This document shows positions 26,382-34,701 of a stretch of DNA of 36,627 bases, in pieces. Position 1 is the stretch's first letter. Each line of letters opens with the position of its first letter. The notes beneath the pieces are model-generated. The model saw only the letters and a program-made list of their open reading frames with translations, did no database searches and was not told the DNA's origin. The translations under genes were made by a program, and so were the position numbers. The stretch comes from Atopobium sp034113385 (lineage in GTDB: Bacteria; Actinomycetota; Coriobacteriia; Coriobacteriales; Atopobiaceae), in the NCBI RefSeq assembly GCF_034113385.1, contig NZ_JAXEXL010000024.1, positions 1 through 36,627 on the forward strand, read 5' to 3'.

Positions 26382-27950
26382 TTACTTGGCCTTTGCACCA
26401 ACCGTATATACACCGGTGGTACCAATACCCTTAAAGTCAGCAATCTTATCCTCGTAATAAGCAGTGTTAACCTGCTTGTGTACTACAGGATACAGTGGGG
26501 CGTACTCGGCAATAATATCAAAGCACTGATTCCAAATATCCTGCTGCTCGGAACCTTCCTTAGTAACAGCCTTAGCCATGAGCTCCTGAAGCTCCTTGCA
26601 CTTAGGATCGTCTGCCCACTGGGTGCGCTTCTGGGTCCAGGTATTGTTTCCATAGAACCAGCTCATAAGCAAATCTGGGTCATTACCAAAGCAGGAAGGA
26701 TCGCCAGGTGCAAGAACAATGTCATAGCTCTGCGGATCTTGGTCAATTGCGGAGTACATAGCAGAAGACTGGTTCTTCTGGATTTCTACCTTAAAGCCAA
26801 GAGCCTCAAGATCTTGCTGCACCTGTGCGGACATGGAAACTACGAAGTCAGCATCGGTAGTGGAAAGGGTAATCTTGCCAGGTGTGTAACCAGCCTCAGC
26901 AAGAAGAGCCTTTGCCTTGTCTACATCATGAGTATAAACGGTAGCTGCCTTGTGGAAGTTCGCGTGATTCTCGGGAAGGTAGCTGCTCAAGGCTGCTGCC
27001 TGACCAGAGAAAGTATTGGAAATTATCTTGTCCACATCAAGCGCATAACGGCAAGCCTGGCGTACCTTCACGTTATCAAAGGGAGCCTTGGTTGCATTCA
27101 TCATCATAAAGACCAAGCCAAAGCCCTGTACAGTATCTACCTTAGCACCAGCAGATTTAATACCCTCTACGTCCTCTGCGGGTACGGATTCCATAATCAT
27201 ATCCGTGCCCTCACTAAAGGCGGTTTTACGAGCAGTGGCGTCCACCTGAACATCCCACTGCATCATACCAGCGCCAGCCTTAAAGCTACCGTTGTAGTGC
27301 TCATTGGGCTTGGCGGTAACCTGTACTTCACCATCGACCTTATCGTATGCCCAAGGACCAGAACCAATAGGCTTAGTGGTAAGCGTCTCATCATCCATAG
27401 ATGCAGGAACAATACGAACAATAGCAAGACGCTGCTTAAGCAGTGAGAAGGGATATGCGGTCTTTACGGTTACCGTGGTATCATTCTTCTTCTCGATTGA
27501 AGCAATAGGAGCCAACATTGGAATATAGATATTGCCCTCAGCAGTGCAGCGCTCAAAGGACTTGACAACATCGTCTGCGGTTACGGGAGTACCGTCAGAG
27601 AACTTAGCATCCTTGCGCAGTGCAATCTCAAAGGTGGTGTCATCTACCTTGGTAGGCTCATCCTCAGCTGCAAGCTCCTTATGAATGGAGTAATCACGGT
27701 AATCAAAGCCATACAGACCCTCTACTACATGCCAGTTAGTACCACAAGCTAAAGCAGAAGACGTGTTAGATGGATGGAAATTCTTGGTCTTGTAAGCATT
27801 AGCAATGGCGATGGTGGCGTTAGTGTTTGCGGTAACTTCTTGAGGCTTTTTCTCGCCACCGCAACCTACCAAGCCAAGGCCCAAAAAGGCGGCAGCAGTA
27901 GAAGTTGCGCCAAGGAACGAACGACGAGTCATACCAACGTTGTGAAGCAT
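26382..27950 (-). CDS. Substrate-binding lipoprotein of the PepT-class transporter, SatA-like
   Basis: SBP family 5 lipoprotein. A Tat motif (TRRSFLG, Arg9-Arg10) is followed by a hydrophobic run and lipobox LVGC with Cys30. The mature protein has typical features such as LRKDAKFSDGTPVTADDVVKSF in two short adjacent motifs. I chose ATG 27950 (522 residues) because GGAG lies about 8 bases upstream. The open frame extends a further 39 codons but that part does not look like a signal peptide. SatA of Haemophilus ducreyi is a peptide-class binding protein that carries sialic acid, so with nanA/K/E downstream sialic acid is the likely ligand. Peptide binding cannot be excluded. Confidence 0.9.
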   Translation of the reverse strand: MLHNVGMTRRSFLGATSTAAAFLGLGLVGCGGEKKPQEVTANTNATIAIANAYKTKNFHPSNTSSALACGTNWHVVEGLYGFDYRDYSIHKELAAEDEPTKVDDTTFEIALRKDAKFSDGTPVTADDVVKSFERCTAEGNIYIPMLAPIASIEKKNDTTVTVKTAYPFSLLKQRLAIVRIVPASMDDETLTTKPIGSGPWAYDKVDGEVQVTAKPNEHYNGSFKAGAGMMQWDVQVDATARKTAFSEGTDMIMESVPAEDVEGIKSAGAKVDTVQGFGLVFMMMNATKAPFDNVKVRQACRYALDVDKIISNTFSGQAAALSSYLPENHANFHKAATVYTHDVDKAKALLAEAGYTPGKITLSTTDADFVVSMSAQVQQDLEALGFKVEIQKNQSSAMYSAIDQDPQSYDIVLAPGDPSCFGNDPDLLMSWFYGNNTWTQKRTQWADDPKCKELQELMAKAVTKEGSEQQDIWNQCFDIIAEYAPLYPVVHKQVNTAYYEDKIADFKGIGTTGVYTVGAKAK

Positions 27951-28388
27951 CTCTCGATCTCCAATCTCGAGTACGCCGCGCGAGACATTGTGCCGCGCGC
28001 ATGTAAACCTTACAACTTGCCGTGCACTTGCGTTAATAGTATTGAGAAATGCCAACTGATACACCAACTGTTGGACAAATAATCGCTGAGCGGGCTAAAA
28101 CATTCGATACATGGTACAAAAAAGATTATTTCTTGACGAAATAGGGCAAATGCATTCTTATTTTCTTGCTAAACTGGCATATCACTTGAGAGCGAATTTC
28201 TCATCAATACAAAAGTTGGCTATAAACTAGTATTCATTATTTGCAATAAAACGGGTATACAGGCAAACTTTTCAGAGACAAGGCGCGGGCTCAAGCTCAA
28301 ACAACCAATAACTGGTATATCGCTCGCTTAAGCACAGCGCTGGCACCGTACGATTTACGTTGTCTATCACATACTTAAAGGATATTTT
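27951..28388 (+). promoter_or_regulatory. Divergent promoter region between the Sat-like operon and the FAD oxidoreductase
   Basis: No gene is seen in these 438 bases. On the plus strand two candidates serve the oxidoreductase: TTGACG (28133) 17 bases from TCTTAT, and TTCTCA (28198) 17 bases from TATAAA (28221). On the minus strand TTGTAA and CACAAT, 17 bases apart around 27985-28020, could serve the binding-protein gene. A short palindrome CCAACTGTTGG (28064-28074) has a second CCAACTG copy 12 bases away (28052-28058) and could be an operator. All are by eye. Confidence 0.35.
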
Positions 28389-30095
28389 ATGCATGCAGAT
28401 ACAGTCTACACCGCTCCTTATGATGTTCTTGTTGTTGGGTCGGGCATTGCCGGCTGTACTGCCGCTATAAGCGCTGCTCAAGCGGGCGCACGGGTGGTAC
28501 TTGCCAGCTATGGGCCACTTTTTTCTGGTTCAAGTTTTTATAAGGGTACGTGGGGCCTTGGCCTTATTGCTCCTCTTAATGAGGCTGACGAGAAAGACCT
28601 TGAGCAGACTATCCTTTCCGTTGGCTGCCAGGTTGCTGACCCTCACCTCGTACACACGTTTGTCCATGCTATACAGTCCAGCATTACCTGGCTGGAGCAT
28701 GAGTGCCACACAAAACTGCGTCATGCAAGCGCTTCTGCTGCTTTACAGCGTGACTATCTACCCTGCTTTGACCATAAGCATCGACGCTGGTATGGATTGG
28801 AACACGATGCTCTTATACAATCCTTTCGCACGCTCTTTAAAAAGCTCGGTATTACCACGCTTCCCCATCACAGTCTGCTCGACCTCATTGAGTCTCATAA
28901 TTGTATTGCCGGAGCTTTACTGTATGATCACAACTCCCATATACCCAAAAGCATACAAGCACCTGCTGTTGTACTAGCCACAGGTGGCTTTGGTGGTTTG
29001 TTTTGTCCCACACTTACCCAACCAGAAGTACTATCCACTGCACACGCCATTACACTCAAACATGGCTGCTCGCTCGTAAATGCCGAGTTTATCCAGCTCA
29101 TGCCTACCATCATACATCCTGTTCACGGAGTTGTTTTTAACGAGAAAACCTTTAAATATGCACGTATAACTAACAAAGAAGGGCAGGTACTTACACAAGC
29201 AACTACCACTACCCTTGATGCTCGCTCAGAGCATGGCCCCTTCTCTTGTAGGCTTTCTGATGCAAAGCTCGATTTGGAAATCGCTCAGCAACCTTCGGGC
29301 ACAGCCTTTGTTACCTATACCATGCCTACACAAGTCCCCGAGTTTATGCAAACGTATTTTGAATGGCTGGCACGTACTGCTCAAGTCACTCCTCAAGACA
29401 CGCTTGAAATTGCTCTGTGGCCACATGCTTCCAATGGAGGAATCTTTATAGCTGAAGATGGCAGATGTATTGGTGGACCAACAGGCCTTTATGCCGCAGG
29501 AGAAGCATGTGGTGGTGTGCACGGAGCAGACCGATTAGGTGGTTTGTCAAGCGCAAATGCGCTGGTATTTGGGCGTATATCCGGCACTACTGCAGCCTTA
29601 CATGCACGCAATATCAAACAATCTCCCAACGCGACCACATCATATATGTGCGCTCATACTGCCTGCTGCAATGCAAGTGCACACTTTACAGACAATGCCG
29701 CATCCTTGCATGCGCAAGAACTCATCAAGACCATTCGTATGTATATCCAACAATCTTGTGTACTCAATCGCAGCGAAGAAACACTTGCTGCAACGGCACA
29801 AAAACTCAATTGGCTACAACAGACTGCTCATGATGAAGCCTACACCTATGACGAGCTTCCCATTCATGAGCAAGAACAGATTACTCTGCAAGAATGGAAT
29901 GATTGTCTTGCCCGTACCAACTTCCAACAAAACCTCTTGCTTGAAGCACAGGCACTCGTAGTTGCCATGCGCGCACGTACGGAAAGTCGTGGAAGCCATT
30001 ATCGAAAGGATTTCCCACACCAATTAAAAGCTTGCGAGCGCATACACCGCATCCTTTTAGATAAGCAAGGGCTACGGTGCATACACCTTACATAA
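28389..30095 (+). CDS. FAD-dependent oxidoreductase of the FrdA/NadB superfamily
   Basis: A 568-residue flavoprotein. The FAD site is GSGIAG (residues 17-22), ATGGFGG near 198-203, and GLYAAGEACGGVHGADRLGGLSSANALVFG towards the C-terminal side, quoted here as two adjacent motifs. The C-terminal part has RTESRGSHYRKDFP, a pattern of L-aspartate oxidase and succinate dehydrogenase flavoproteins. The catalytic-region motif usually QFHPT is QLMPT here, with Met238 in place of His, so it is probably not a plain NadB. No nadA or nadC is nearby and no signal peptide is seen. AAAGGAT precedes the ATG. Substrate unknown. Confidence 0.82.
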   Translation: MHADTVYTAPYDVLVVGSGIAGCTAAISAAQAGARVVLASYGPLFSGSSFYKGTWGLGLIAPLNEADEKDLEQTILSVGCQVADPHLVHTFVHAIQSSITWLEHECHTKLRHASASAALQRDYLPCFDHKHRRWYGLEHDALIQSFRTLFKKLGITTLPHHSLLDLIESHNCIAGALLYDHNSHIPKSIQAPAVVLATGGFGGLFCPTLTQPEVLSTAHAITLKHGCSLVNAEFIQLMPTIIHPVHGVVFNEKTFKYARITNKEGQVLTQATTTTLDARSEHGPFSCRLSDAKLDLEIAQQPSGTAFVTYTMPTQVPEFMQTYFEWLARTAQVTPQDTLEIALWPHASNGGIFIAEDGRCIGGPTGLYAAGEACGGVHGADRLGGLSSANALVFGRISGTTAALHARNIKQSPNATTSYMCAHTACCNASAHFTDNAASLHAQELIKTIRMYIQQSCVLNRSEETLAATAQKLNWLQQTAHDEAYTYDELPIHEQEQITLQEWNDCLARTNFQQNLLLEAQALVVAMRARTESRGSHYRKDFPHQLKACERIHRILLDKQGLRCIHLT

Positions 30096-30123
30096 AGCAC
30101 ACCCACAGACTTACAACCGTTAA

Positions 30124-31215
30124 CTAACCGCGAAATGCAAGACGATATATATTGATTAAGTCCTGCTGTGACACATAACGAACATTAGTGGGTGTACAAC
30201 GGTCATGCTGAGCCGCTTGCGCCATGGCAACAAGCTCATTTTCAAAAGTTGTTGCATCAATACAACTCAATTCAGATAAAGACGCTTCCACATCCAGTGT
30301 ACGAAGGAACTGTACAATTTTTTCCAGTAGCGCGCGTGCATCCGCCAAGCCAAGCTCACGCGCAAGCTGATTGTACGGCTTAACATAGTTTGAATCACTT
30401 ATATGAAACGCTATGACATACGGCATAAGAACAGCAATAAGCCTACCGTGAGCCACATGAAACCGCCCACCTAAAGCATGTGCCAATGAATGATTGATGC
30501 CAAGACCTGCATTGGTAAAGGCAATGCCAGCTGCACAGGCAGCTTCCATCATGCGCTCACGACTCCGCATAGCCATACCATCACGATATACAACAGGCAA
30601 ATCTTCAAATATGGTGCGCAATACTTTTACTGATAATGCTTGCGAGAAGGACGTAGCTTCAATGCTCACATACGATTCTAGAGCATGAGATAGGGCATCA
30701 AGACCAGTATCCACCGTGATACGAGGGGGAACAGAGCGAGTAAAATCTGCCTCAAGCAATGCTCCATCAGGGGCTAAGAAATCATCTATGAGTGCTATCT
30801 TGTTAGGACCACGCGTAATAATCGCAAAATTAGTAACTTCTGATCCAGTTCCTGCTGTAGTGGGGATAGCCAAGAAATACGGTTTTTTTAATCCACGTTC
30901 ATGTGCAAAATAAAGAATTGCTTTAGTAGCATCAATACATGAACCTCCACCAAAAGAAATAACAAGATCAGGCTTAACATCACAAATCATCTCAACGCCT
31001 TCATCCACCAACTCTTGGCTAGGATCTGGTTTGACGTTGGAATAGATGTGGTGCGCCGCTTTTTGTGGCAGATATTGAATCATTTTATGTACCATGCCAG
31101 ACTTTGCTAAAAAGTCATCGGTAATTACAAGCACTTGAGAGTAATCGAGTGTTCCAAGGTGCTGTATTGCCTGCATTCCAAAGAAGAGCTCTGTTTTAAG
31201 TTTAAATTCTTTCAT
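30124..31215 (-). CDS. Iron-type (group III) alcohol dehydrogenase, EutG/PduQ-like
   Basis: NAD-dependent alcohol dehydrogenase expected to reduce an aldehyde and regenerate NAD for the aldehyde dehydrogenase of this locus. The nucleotide-binding loop is SFGGGSCIDATKA. The metal ligands fit FucO spacing: Asp173 and His177 in GLDALSHALE, His242 in NHSLAHALGG and His256 in VAHG. IPTTAGTGSEVT is a further signature. Length 363 is normal. It is the last gene of the BMC operon, 30 bases after the MerR-type gene. I see no obvious encapsulation helix on it. It converges on the oxidoreductase gene with only 28 bases between them. Confidence 0.92.
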   Translation of the reverse strand: MKEFKLKTELFFGMQAIQHLGTLDYSQVLVITDDFLAKSGMVHKMIQYLPQKAAHHIYSNVKPDPSQELVDEGVEMICDVKPDLVISFGGGSCIDATKAILYFAHERGLKKPYFLAIPTTAGTGSEVTNFAIITRGPNKIALIDDFLAPDGALLEADFTRSVPPRITVDTGLDALSHALESYVSIEATSFSQALSVKVLRTIFEDLPVVYRDGMAMRSRERMMEAACAAGIAFTNAGLGINHSLAHALGGRFHVAHGRLIAVLMPYVIAFHISDSNYVKPYNQLARELGLADARALLEKIVQFLRTLDVEASLSELSCIDATTFENELVAMAQAAQHDRCTPTNVRYVSQQDLINIYRLAFRG

Positions 31216-31245
31216 TGCATATCTTCTTTCCCTGAGAGTACCAAC

Positions 31246-32121
31246 TTATGAGCAAGACGCTGAACTCTCATCGGTCTTAATGGGCACAAGAATTTCGGTT
31301 ACAAAAAGATTTGAATCATAGGTGGTCCAGTAATCAGTTACAAATCGCATATAGCAGCCATCCTGTAGGTGATATCCTGCACGTTTGGCAAAGGTAGCCA
31401 TACGATTACATGTTTCATAAAACTTATTAAACGGGCCAATATGATACGCAGCTAAGTACATTCCACCATTCATACGATACGTATTTTCGGGAGCAATGGG
31501 ACGCATGGCCTTTTGAAGCAGATGTACTTCACAAGGAGCGGCATCGCATGAGGCTTCCCGGGCTTGATCCAATGAATTAAAACGAATTATCACAGGGCCA
31601 GTAATGGCGTTATCGCATTTTTCGACAAAAGCCGCAAAGTCCAAGCTTACAACTGCTTCTGCATAATTTCCTGTAAAGCGGTATGGCATATGAATAAGAT
31701 CTGCACAGTCTTTATATTTCACGCCAATACTAAAAGGTCTTACACTGAGAACAAAGCTCGCTTCACTTACCAGGCGATTCCAATCATCTAGTGCTTCTCG
31801 CTGCTCGGCAAGTTTACGAGCCTCTTGATCATATTGATCCAGGCGCTTTTCAAAGCTATGCATAACTTGACTAAGATTTTTACTCCTGAGCATGGGGGCA
31901 ATCTCTTTAAGAGAAAAACCGAGCATTCTTAGATAGCGAATAACTGGCAGTTTAAGCATCGTCTGTAAGGAGTAATAACGATAGTTATTATCATCCACAA
32001 AATCTGGTTCCAATAGTTTTAACTTATTATAGTGGCGAAGTGTACGCTGAGAAATACCTCCCATCCGACTGACTTCACCAATCTGATAAAGCTTTTCTTT
32101 CTTTGCATTGTCACAACTCAT
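31246..32121 (-). CDS. MerR-family regulator with C-terminal effector-binding domain
   Basis: Likely local regulator of the BMC operon. The winged helix-turn-helix is at about residues 11-50 (YQIGEVSRMGGISQRTLRHY), followed by NNYRYYSLQTM and a dimerisation helix. The C-terminal half (from about 130) resembles the GyrI-like effector-binding domain of BmrR-type regulators, ending in ETLVPI-like sequence (TEILVPIK). Length 291 fits BmrR-like proteins. GGAGG lies 7 bases before the ATG, which overlaps the DUF4125 end by 11 bases. The inducer may be a substrate or intermediate of the pathway (inference). Confidence 0.88.
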   Translation of the reverse strand: MSCDNAKKEKLYQIGEVSRMGGISQRTLRHYNKLKLLEPDFVDDNNYRYYSLQTMLKLPVIRYLRMLGFSLKEIAPMLRSKNLSQVMHSFEKRLDQYDQEARKLAEQREALDDWNRLVSEASFVLSVRPFSIGVKYKDCADLIHMPYRFTGNYAEAVVSLDFAAFVEKCDNAITGPVIIRFNSLDQAREASCDAAPCEVHLLQKAMRPIAPENTYRMNGGMYLAAYHIGPFNKFYETCNRMATFAKRAGYHLQDGCYMRFVTDYWTTYDSNLFVTEILVPIKTDESSASCS

Positions 32122-32836
32122 TGCTCAACCTCCCCTCCACTGCTTGCATTACGCGCATCGTAAAAATATACGTTCTTACAATGGGATTATGTCCTCGCTT
32201 TGTCATATCGCTCAGTGCATCTACCAAAGAAAATAACGAACCCAAACGAAAGGGCACAAGCTCGGCAATAAAGTAATCCAATGAAGAAATATGATTTGTA
32301 AGAGTAGTATCAGGACGAGCATGATGATGTGTCACAGGAAGAGTTTGCTTTGCAAGAAGTAGCTGTTCTTTCAAAATCTGATATATCTCATCTAAAACCT
32401 GTTTTTTCACCTGTGAAGGCTGATCAAGATTCCCACATACCATGCGCTTATATTCTTCGGGACTGCTCAGACACATCATGCGCGCATATTTTTCTGCAAT
32501 CAAATTTTTGCCATTTTGCTGCGCATGCTCAAGTGCTTCAACTGCGCCATCAAGTAAAACTTCAGGAAATGCTACATACTGCGCGGTTCGGTATATAAAA
32601 AATGAGCGGGCGTCATCCTGACAAGCAGCCCTGCCATCAATACTTTTTACAAGGTCAAACTGCTCCCACTCCAGCAAAACTGCCTTCTTGAGCAGTGTGC
32701 AAAACAACCTACTCTTACCAAGATCATTCAATAAACTAGTAACCTCTGGAAAGTCAAAATAGTCATCTATTTGATACTGGTAAGCAGAGCAATTTTTTTG
32801 CAGGTTCCTAGGGTTTCTCGTAACAGATAGTGTCAT
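32111..32836 (-). CDS. DUF4125 family protein of unknown function
   Basis: A 241-residue protein without membrane segments or signal peptide. The landmark region is LLEWEQFDLVKSIDGRAACQDD split around residues 54-75, followed by FIYRTAQYVAF, which I recognise as DUF4125. The Trp, Glu, Gln and the Gly-Arg-Ala-x-Cys-Gln cluster could form an active or binding site, but no function is known to me. It overlaps the DUF4037 stop by four bases (ATGA) and the MerR start by 11, so the three are translated as a unit. DUF4125 is often found beside DUF4037. Confidence 0.8.
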   Translation of the reverse strand: MTLSVTRNPRNLQKNCSAYQYQIDDYFDFPEVTSLLNDLGKSRLFCTLLKKAVLLEWEQFDLVKSIDGRAACQDDARSFFIYRTAQYVAFPEVLLDGAVEALEHAQQNGKNLIAEKYARMMCLSSPEEYKRMVCGNLDQPSQVKKQVLDEIYQILKEQLLLAKQTLPVTHHHARPDTTLTNHISSLDYFIAELVPFRLGSLFSLVDALSDMTKRGHNPIVRTYIFTMRVMQAVEGRLSNEL

Positions 32837-33768
32837 AAACGATACGCCCCCTCACCAAGTGGACGTGAACGTAATTCCTTGCTATCGAGCGTATGCCATA
32901 TATCATATGCAGCATCAAGCAAAAAATCTCCTGGTGCAAAAGTCCAACCCAATTTCCGTACCGAACCAAGTACAACAGCGCATACATATTCGACTTCCTG
33001 TATATCAAGACCATCTATTGGAAGTTGTGCAATATGTTGTATGAGCGTACAAAGTGAATTTGGAACACAGGCACGCTCTGCCAATGAACGAAAAGACCAC
33101 TTGTAATAAGGCATATAACAACGAGCCAGCAAGTGTAAAACTGCCATAGTAGCCCACAGAAATTCTGTACGTGCCGCATCCGCTGCAACAAAATCAGATC
33201 GTTTAATACAACGTAAAAGATTATATTGCCCCGCTTGCGCCATTTGAGCCATATTGGCAGCAACCTTTTTACGAAGAACCACTTCAGGATAAAACCGTAA
33301 AAGTTCATGGCGAATAGAAGTAAAAAATCCTGAGGGGTCAAAAAACACTTCTCCATTAACAGCCATTGCCAACAGTTGTTCGGGAATAGCAAGCCATTCC
33401 GTATCTGTTTGAGGAACCTGGTCAAGACCAGTAAAGGAACGATAAAAAGCTTGTGTCTCAAAGACGCCTACACGCTGCTGTGCAAGTGCGCTCTCCTTAC
33501 GTCGCATACCCTTAAAAGTAGAAGGCAAGGCTGCGTAGCGATGAATAAATTCATCTTTCCAAATCTCATACGTATTAGCAGGAAGCCATATACAAAAACC
33601 TGGACCAAAATCATGATCACAAGAAAGCTCATCATCAAAGCCTAAACACTCAGATCCGGCACCTACAAGGCCTATAGCAATACAATCTGTAATCTCACGA
33701 GGGAGTCCATCAAAAAGAGTAGACTTATATGCAGCAAAGTACTGCCTTGATATATCAAGCCCTTTCAT
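32833..33768 (-). CDS. DUF4037 protein with nucleotidyltransferase-like fold
   Basis: A 311-residue protein. The N-terminal part carries a polymerase-beta-type nucleotidyltransferase signature: Gly38-Ser39, then GFDDELS, then Asp51-His-Asp53 in DHDFGPGF. The remainder is mostly helical and matches DUF4037. Such folds transfer nucleotides to proteins, RNA or small molecules; whether this one is active and on what is unknown. I chose ATG 33768, with GAGGAG 6-7 bases upstream. The open frame runs 39 codons further but enters the TPR gene. It overlaps the DUF4125 start by four bases. Confidence 0.82.
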   Translation of the reverse strand: MKGLDISRQYFAAYKSTLFDGLPREITDCIAIGLVGAGSECLGFDDELSCDHDFGPGFCIWLPANTYEIWKDEFIHRYAALPSTFKGMRRKESALAQQRVGVFETQAFYRSFTGLDQVPQTDTEWLAIPEQLLAMAVNGEVFFDPSGFFTSIRHELLRFYPEVVLRKKVAANMAQMAQAGQYNLLRCIKRSDFVAADAARTEFLWATMAVLHLLARCYMPYYKWSFRSLAERACVPNSLCTLIQHIAQLPIDGLDIQEVEYVCAVVLGSVRKLGWTFAPGDFLLDAAYDIWHTLDSKELRSRPLGEGAYRL

Positions 33769-33814
33769 CTTACTCTCCTCTCGCTCTATCCAACATATTT
33801 GAGCTGTGTTCTTA

Positions 33815-34624
33815 TTACAGCTCTTGCCACCTATAAGTACGTTCGAGTTTTTCCATACGCTGTGCTTCACGCATAAGGGCTTCAACTGTTGGCGATACGC
33901 CCAGTTTTTCCCGTGTTAGTTGAGCAGCCCATTGATAACATGCGCGCGCATGTCTATAACGTCCCTGTAAATAGGCAATTTGTCCCGCCACAGCCAAAGC
34001 GTAAGGGCGATGAATATCTCGGCCATGGTGTAAGGTTTCAAAAGCAATGAGTGCGGGCGCAAGAACTTTGCCTGCTTCAACTAGACAACCTTCATCGACA
34101 AGCGACTGAGCTAAGTTGATGGCATTCACAGCACGCTTATCTTCAGAACTAGGCACATTTTCTAAAAGTTGTGCAGCGCGTTTTAGTTCTTGCTTTGCTT
34201 GTGTAAATTGTCTCAATCCCCGATAAGCACTACTACGATTATTGCAGAGGGCACTCAGTTCAAATGAATTGTCTTGCTCATCACCCATAAGTTTTTCGGC
34301 CTTATCAAAAACTTGAATCGCACGCTTATACTTTCCCCAGGCTACATAAACATCTCCTAGGTTTATGAGCACACGAGCATAGACGAGTGCATCTGCATCC
34401 TCACGCTCAAGAAGCAAAAGTGTCTTTTTGTAAAGATGCTCTGCCTCTGTAAATTCTCCACGCACGCGGAAAAGACTGCCCAGTTCATTTGCCGCTGCAA
34501 TTACCATGGCAGTATTGCCCTCAAGCTGAGCCAAATGCAGCTGATTTTGCAAATAACCAATCACATCTGCACCTGGCTCGCTAAAAAGACGATCAAGCTC
34601 CTGATAGAAATGTATTGTTTCCAT
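33815..34624 (-). CDS. Tetratricopeptide-repeat protein
   Basis: A soluble 269-residue protein made almost wholly of TPR-like helical pairs. Recognisable repeats include GEFTEAEHLYKKTLLLLE, GKYKRAIQVFDKAEKLM, RQFTQAKQELKRAAQLLE, GCLVEAGKVLAPALIAFE and GRYRHARACYQWAAQL. TPRs bind partner proteins, so a scaffold or sensor for the neighbouring DUF4037 and DUF4125 proteins, or for the shell, is plausible but unproven. The ATG at 34624 has a weak AGGG site 6 bases upstream; a TTG two codons earlier is also possible. It lies 46 bases before the DUF4037 gene. Confidence 0.82.
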   Translation of the reverse strand: METIHFYQELDRLFSEPGADVIGYLQNQLHLAQLEGNTAMVIAAANELGSLFRVRGEFTEAEHLYKKTLLLLEREDADALVYARVLINLGDVYVAWGKYKRAIQVFDKAEKLMGDEQDNSFELSALCNNRSSAYRGLRQFTQAKQELKRAAQLLENVPSSEDKRAVNAINLAQSLVDEGCLVEAGKVLAPALIAFETLHHGRDIHRPYALAVAGQIAYLQGRYRHARACYQWAAQLTREKLGVSPTVEALMREAQRMEKLERTYRWQEL

Positions 34625-34701
34625 ACACAACCCTATGCGTCTTAATGAGGGCTTATCTTGTTCAGCGCATTTCTCTTCGCTTTAGTCGCCAAACAAACCT
34701 T

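Noticed and set aside
26478..27446. A 322-codon plus-strand frame opposite the SatA-like gene
   Set aside because: Shadow of the binding-protein gene; no domain.
27975..28001. GC-rich CGCGCG repeats in the SatA upstream region as an operator
   Set aside because: CGCGCG is self-complementary and short, so the apparent inverted repeat is weak evidence.
27951..28067. N-terminal extension of the SatA-like protein
   Set aside because: The Tat signal and lipobox only make sense from ATG 27950, and a ribosome site precedes that ATG.
28389..30095. Calling the flavoprotein L-aspartate oxidase NadB
   Set aside because: The catalytic His is Met, and no nadA or nadC is adjacent.
33769..33885. N-terminal extension of the DUF4037 protein
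   Set aside because: It overlaps the TPR gene end, while GAGGAG is placed correctly before ATG 33768.
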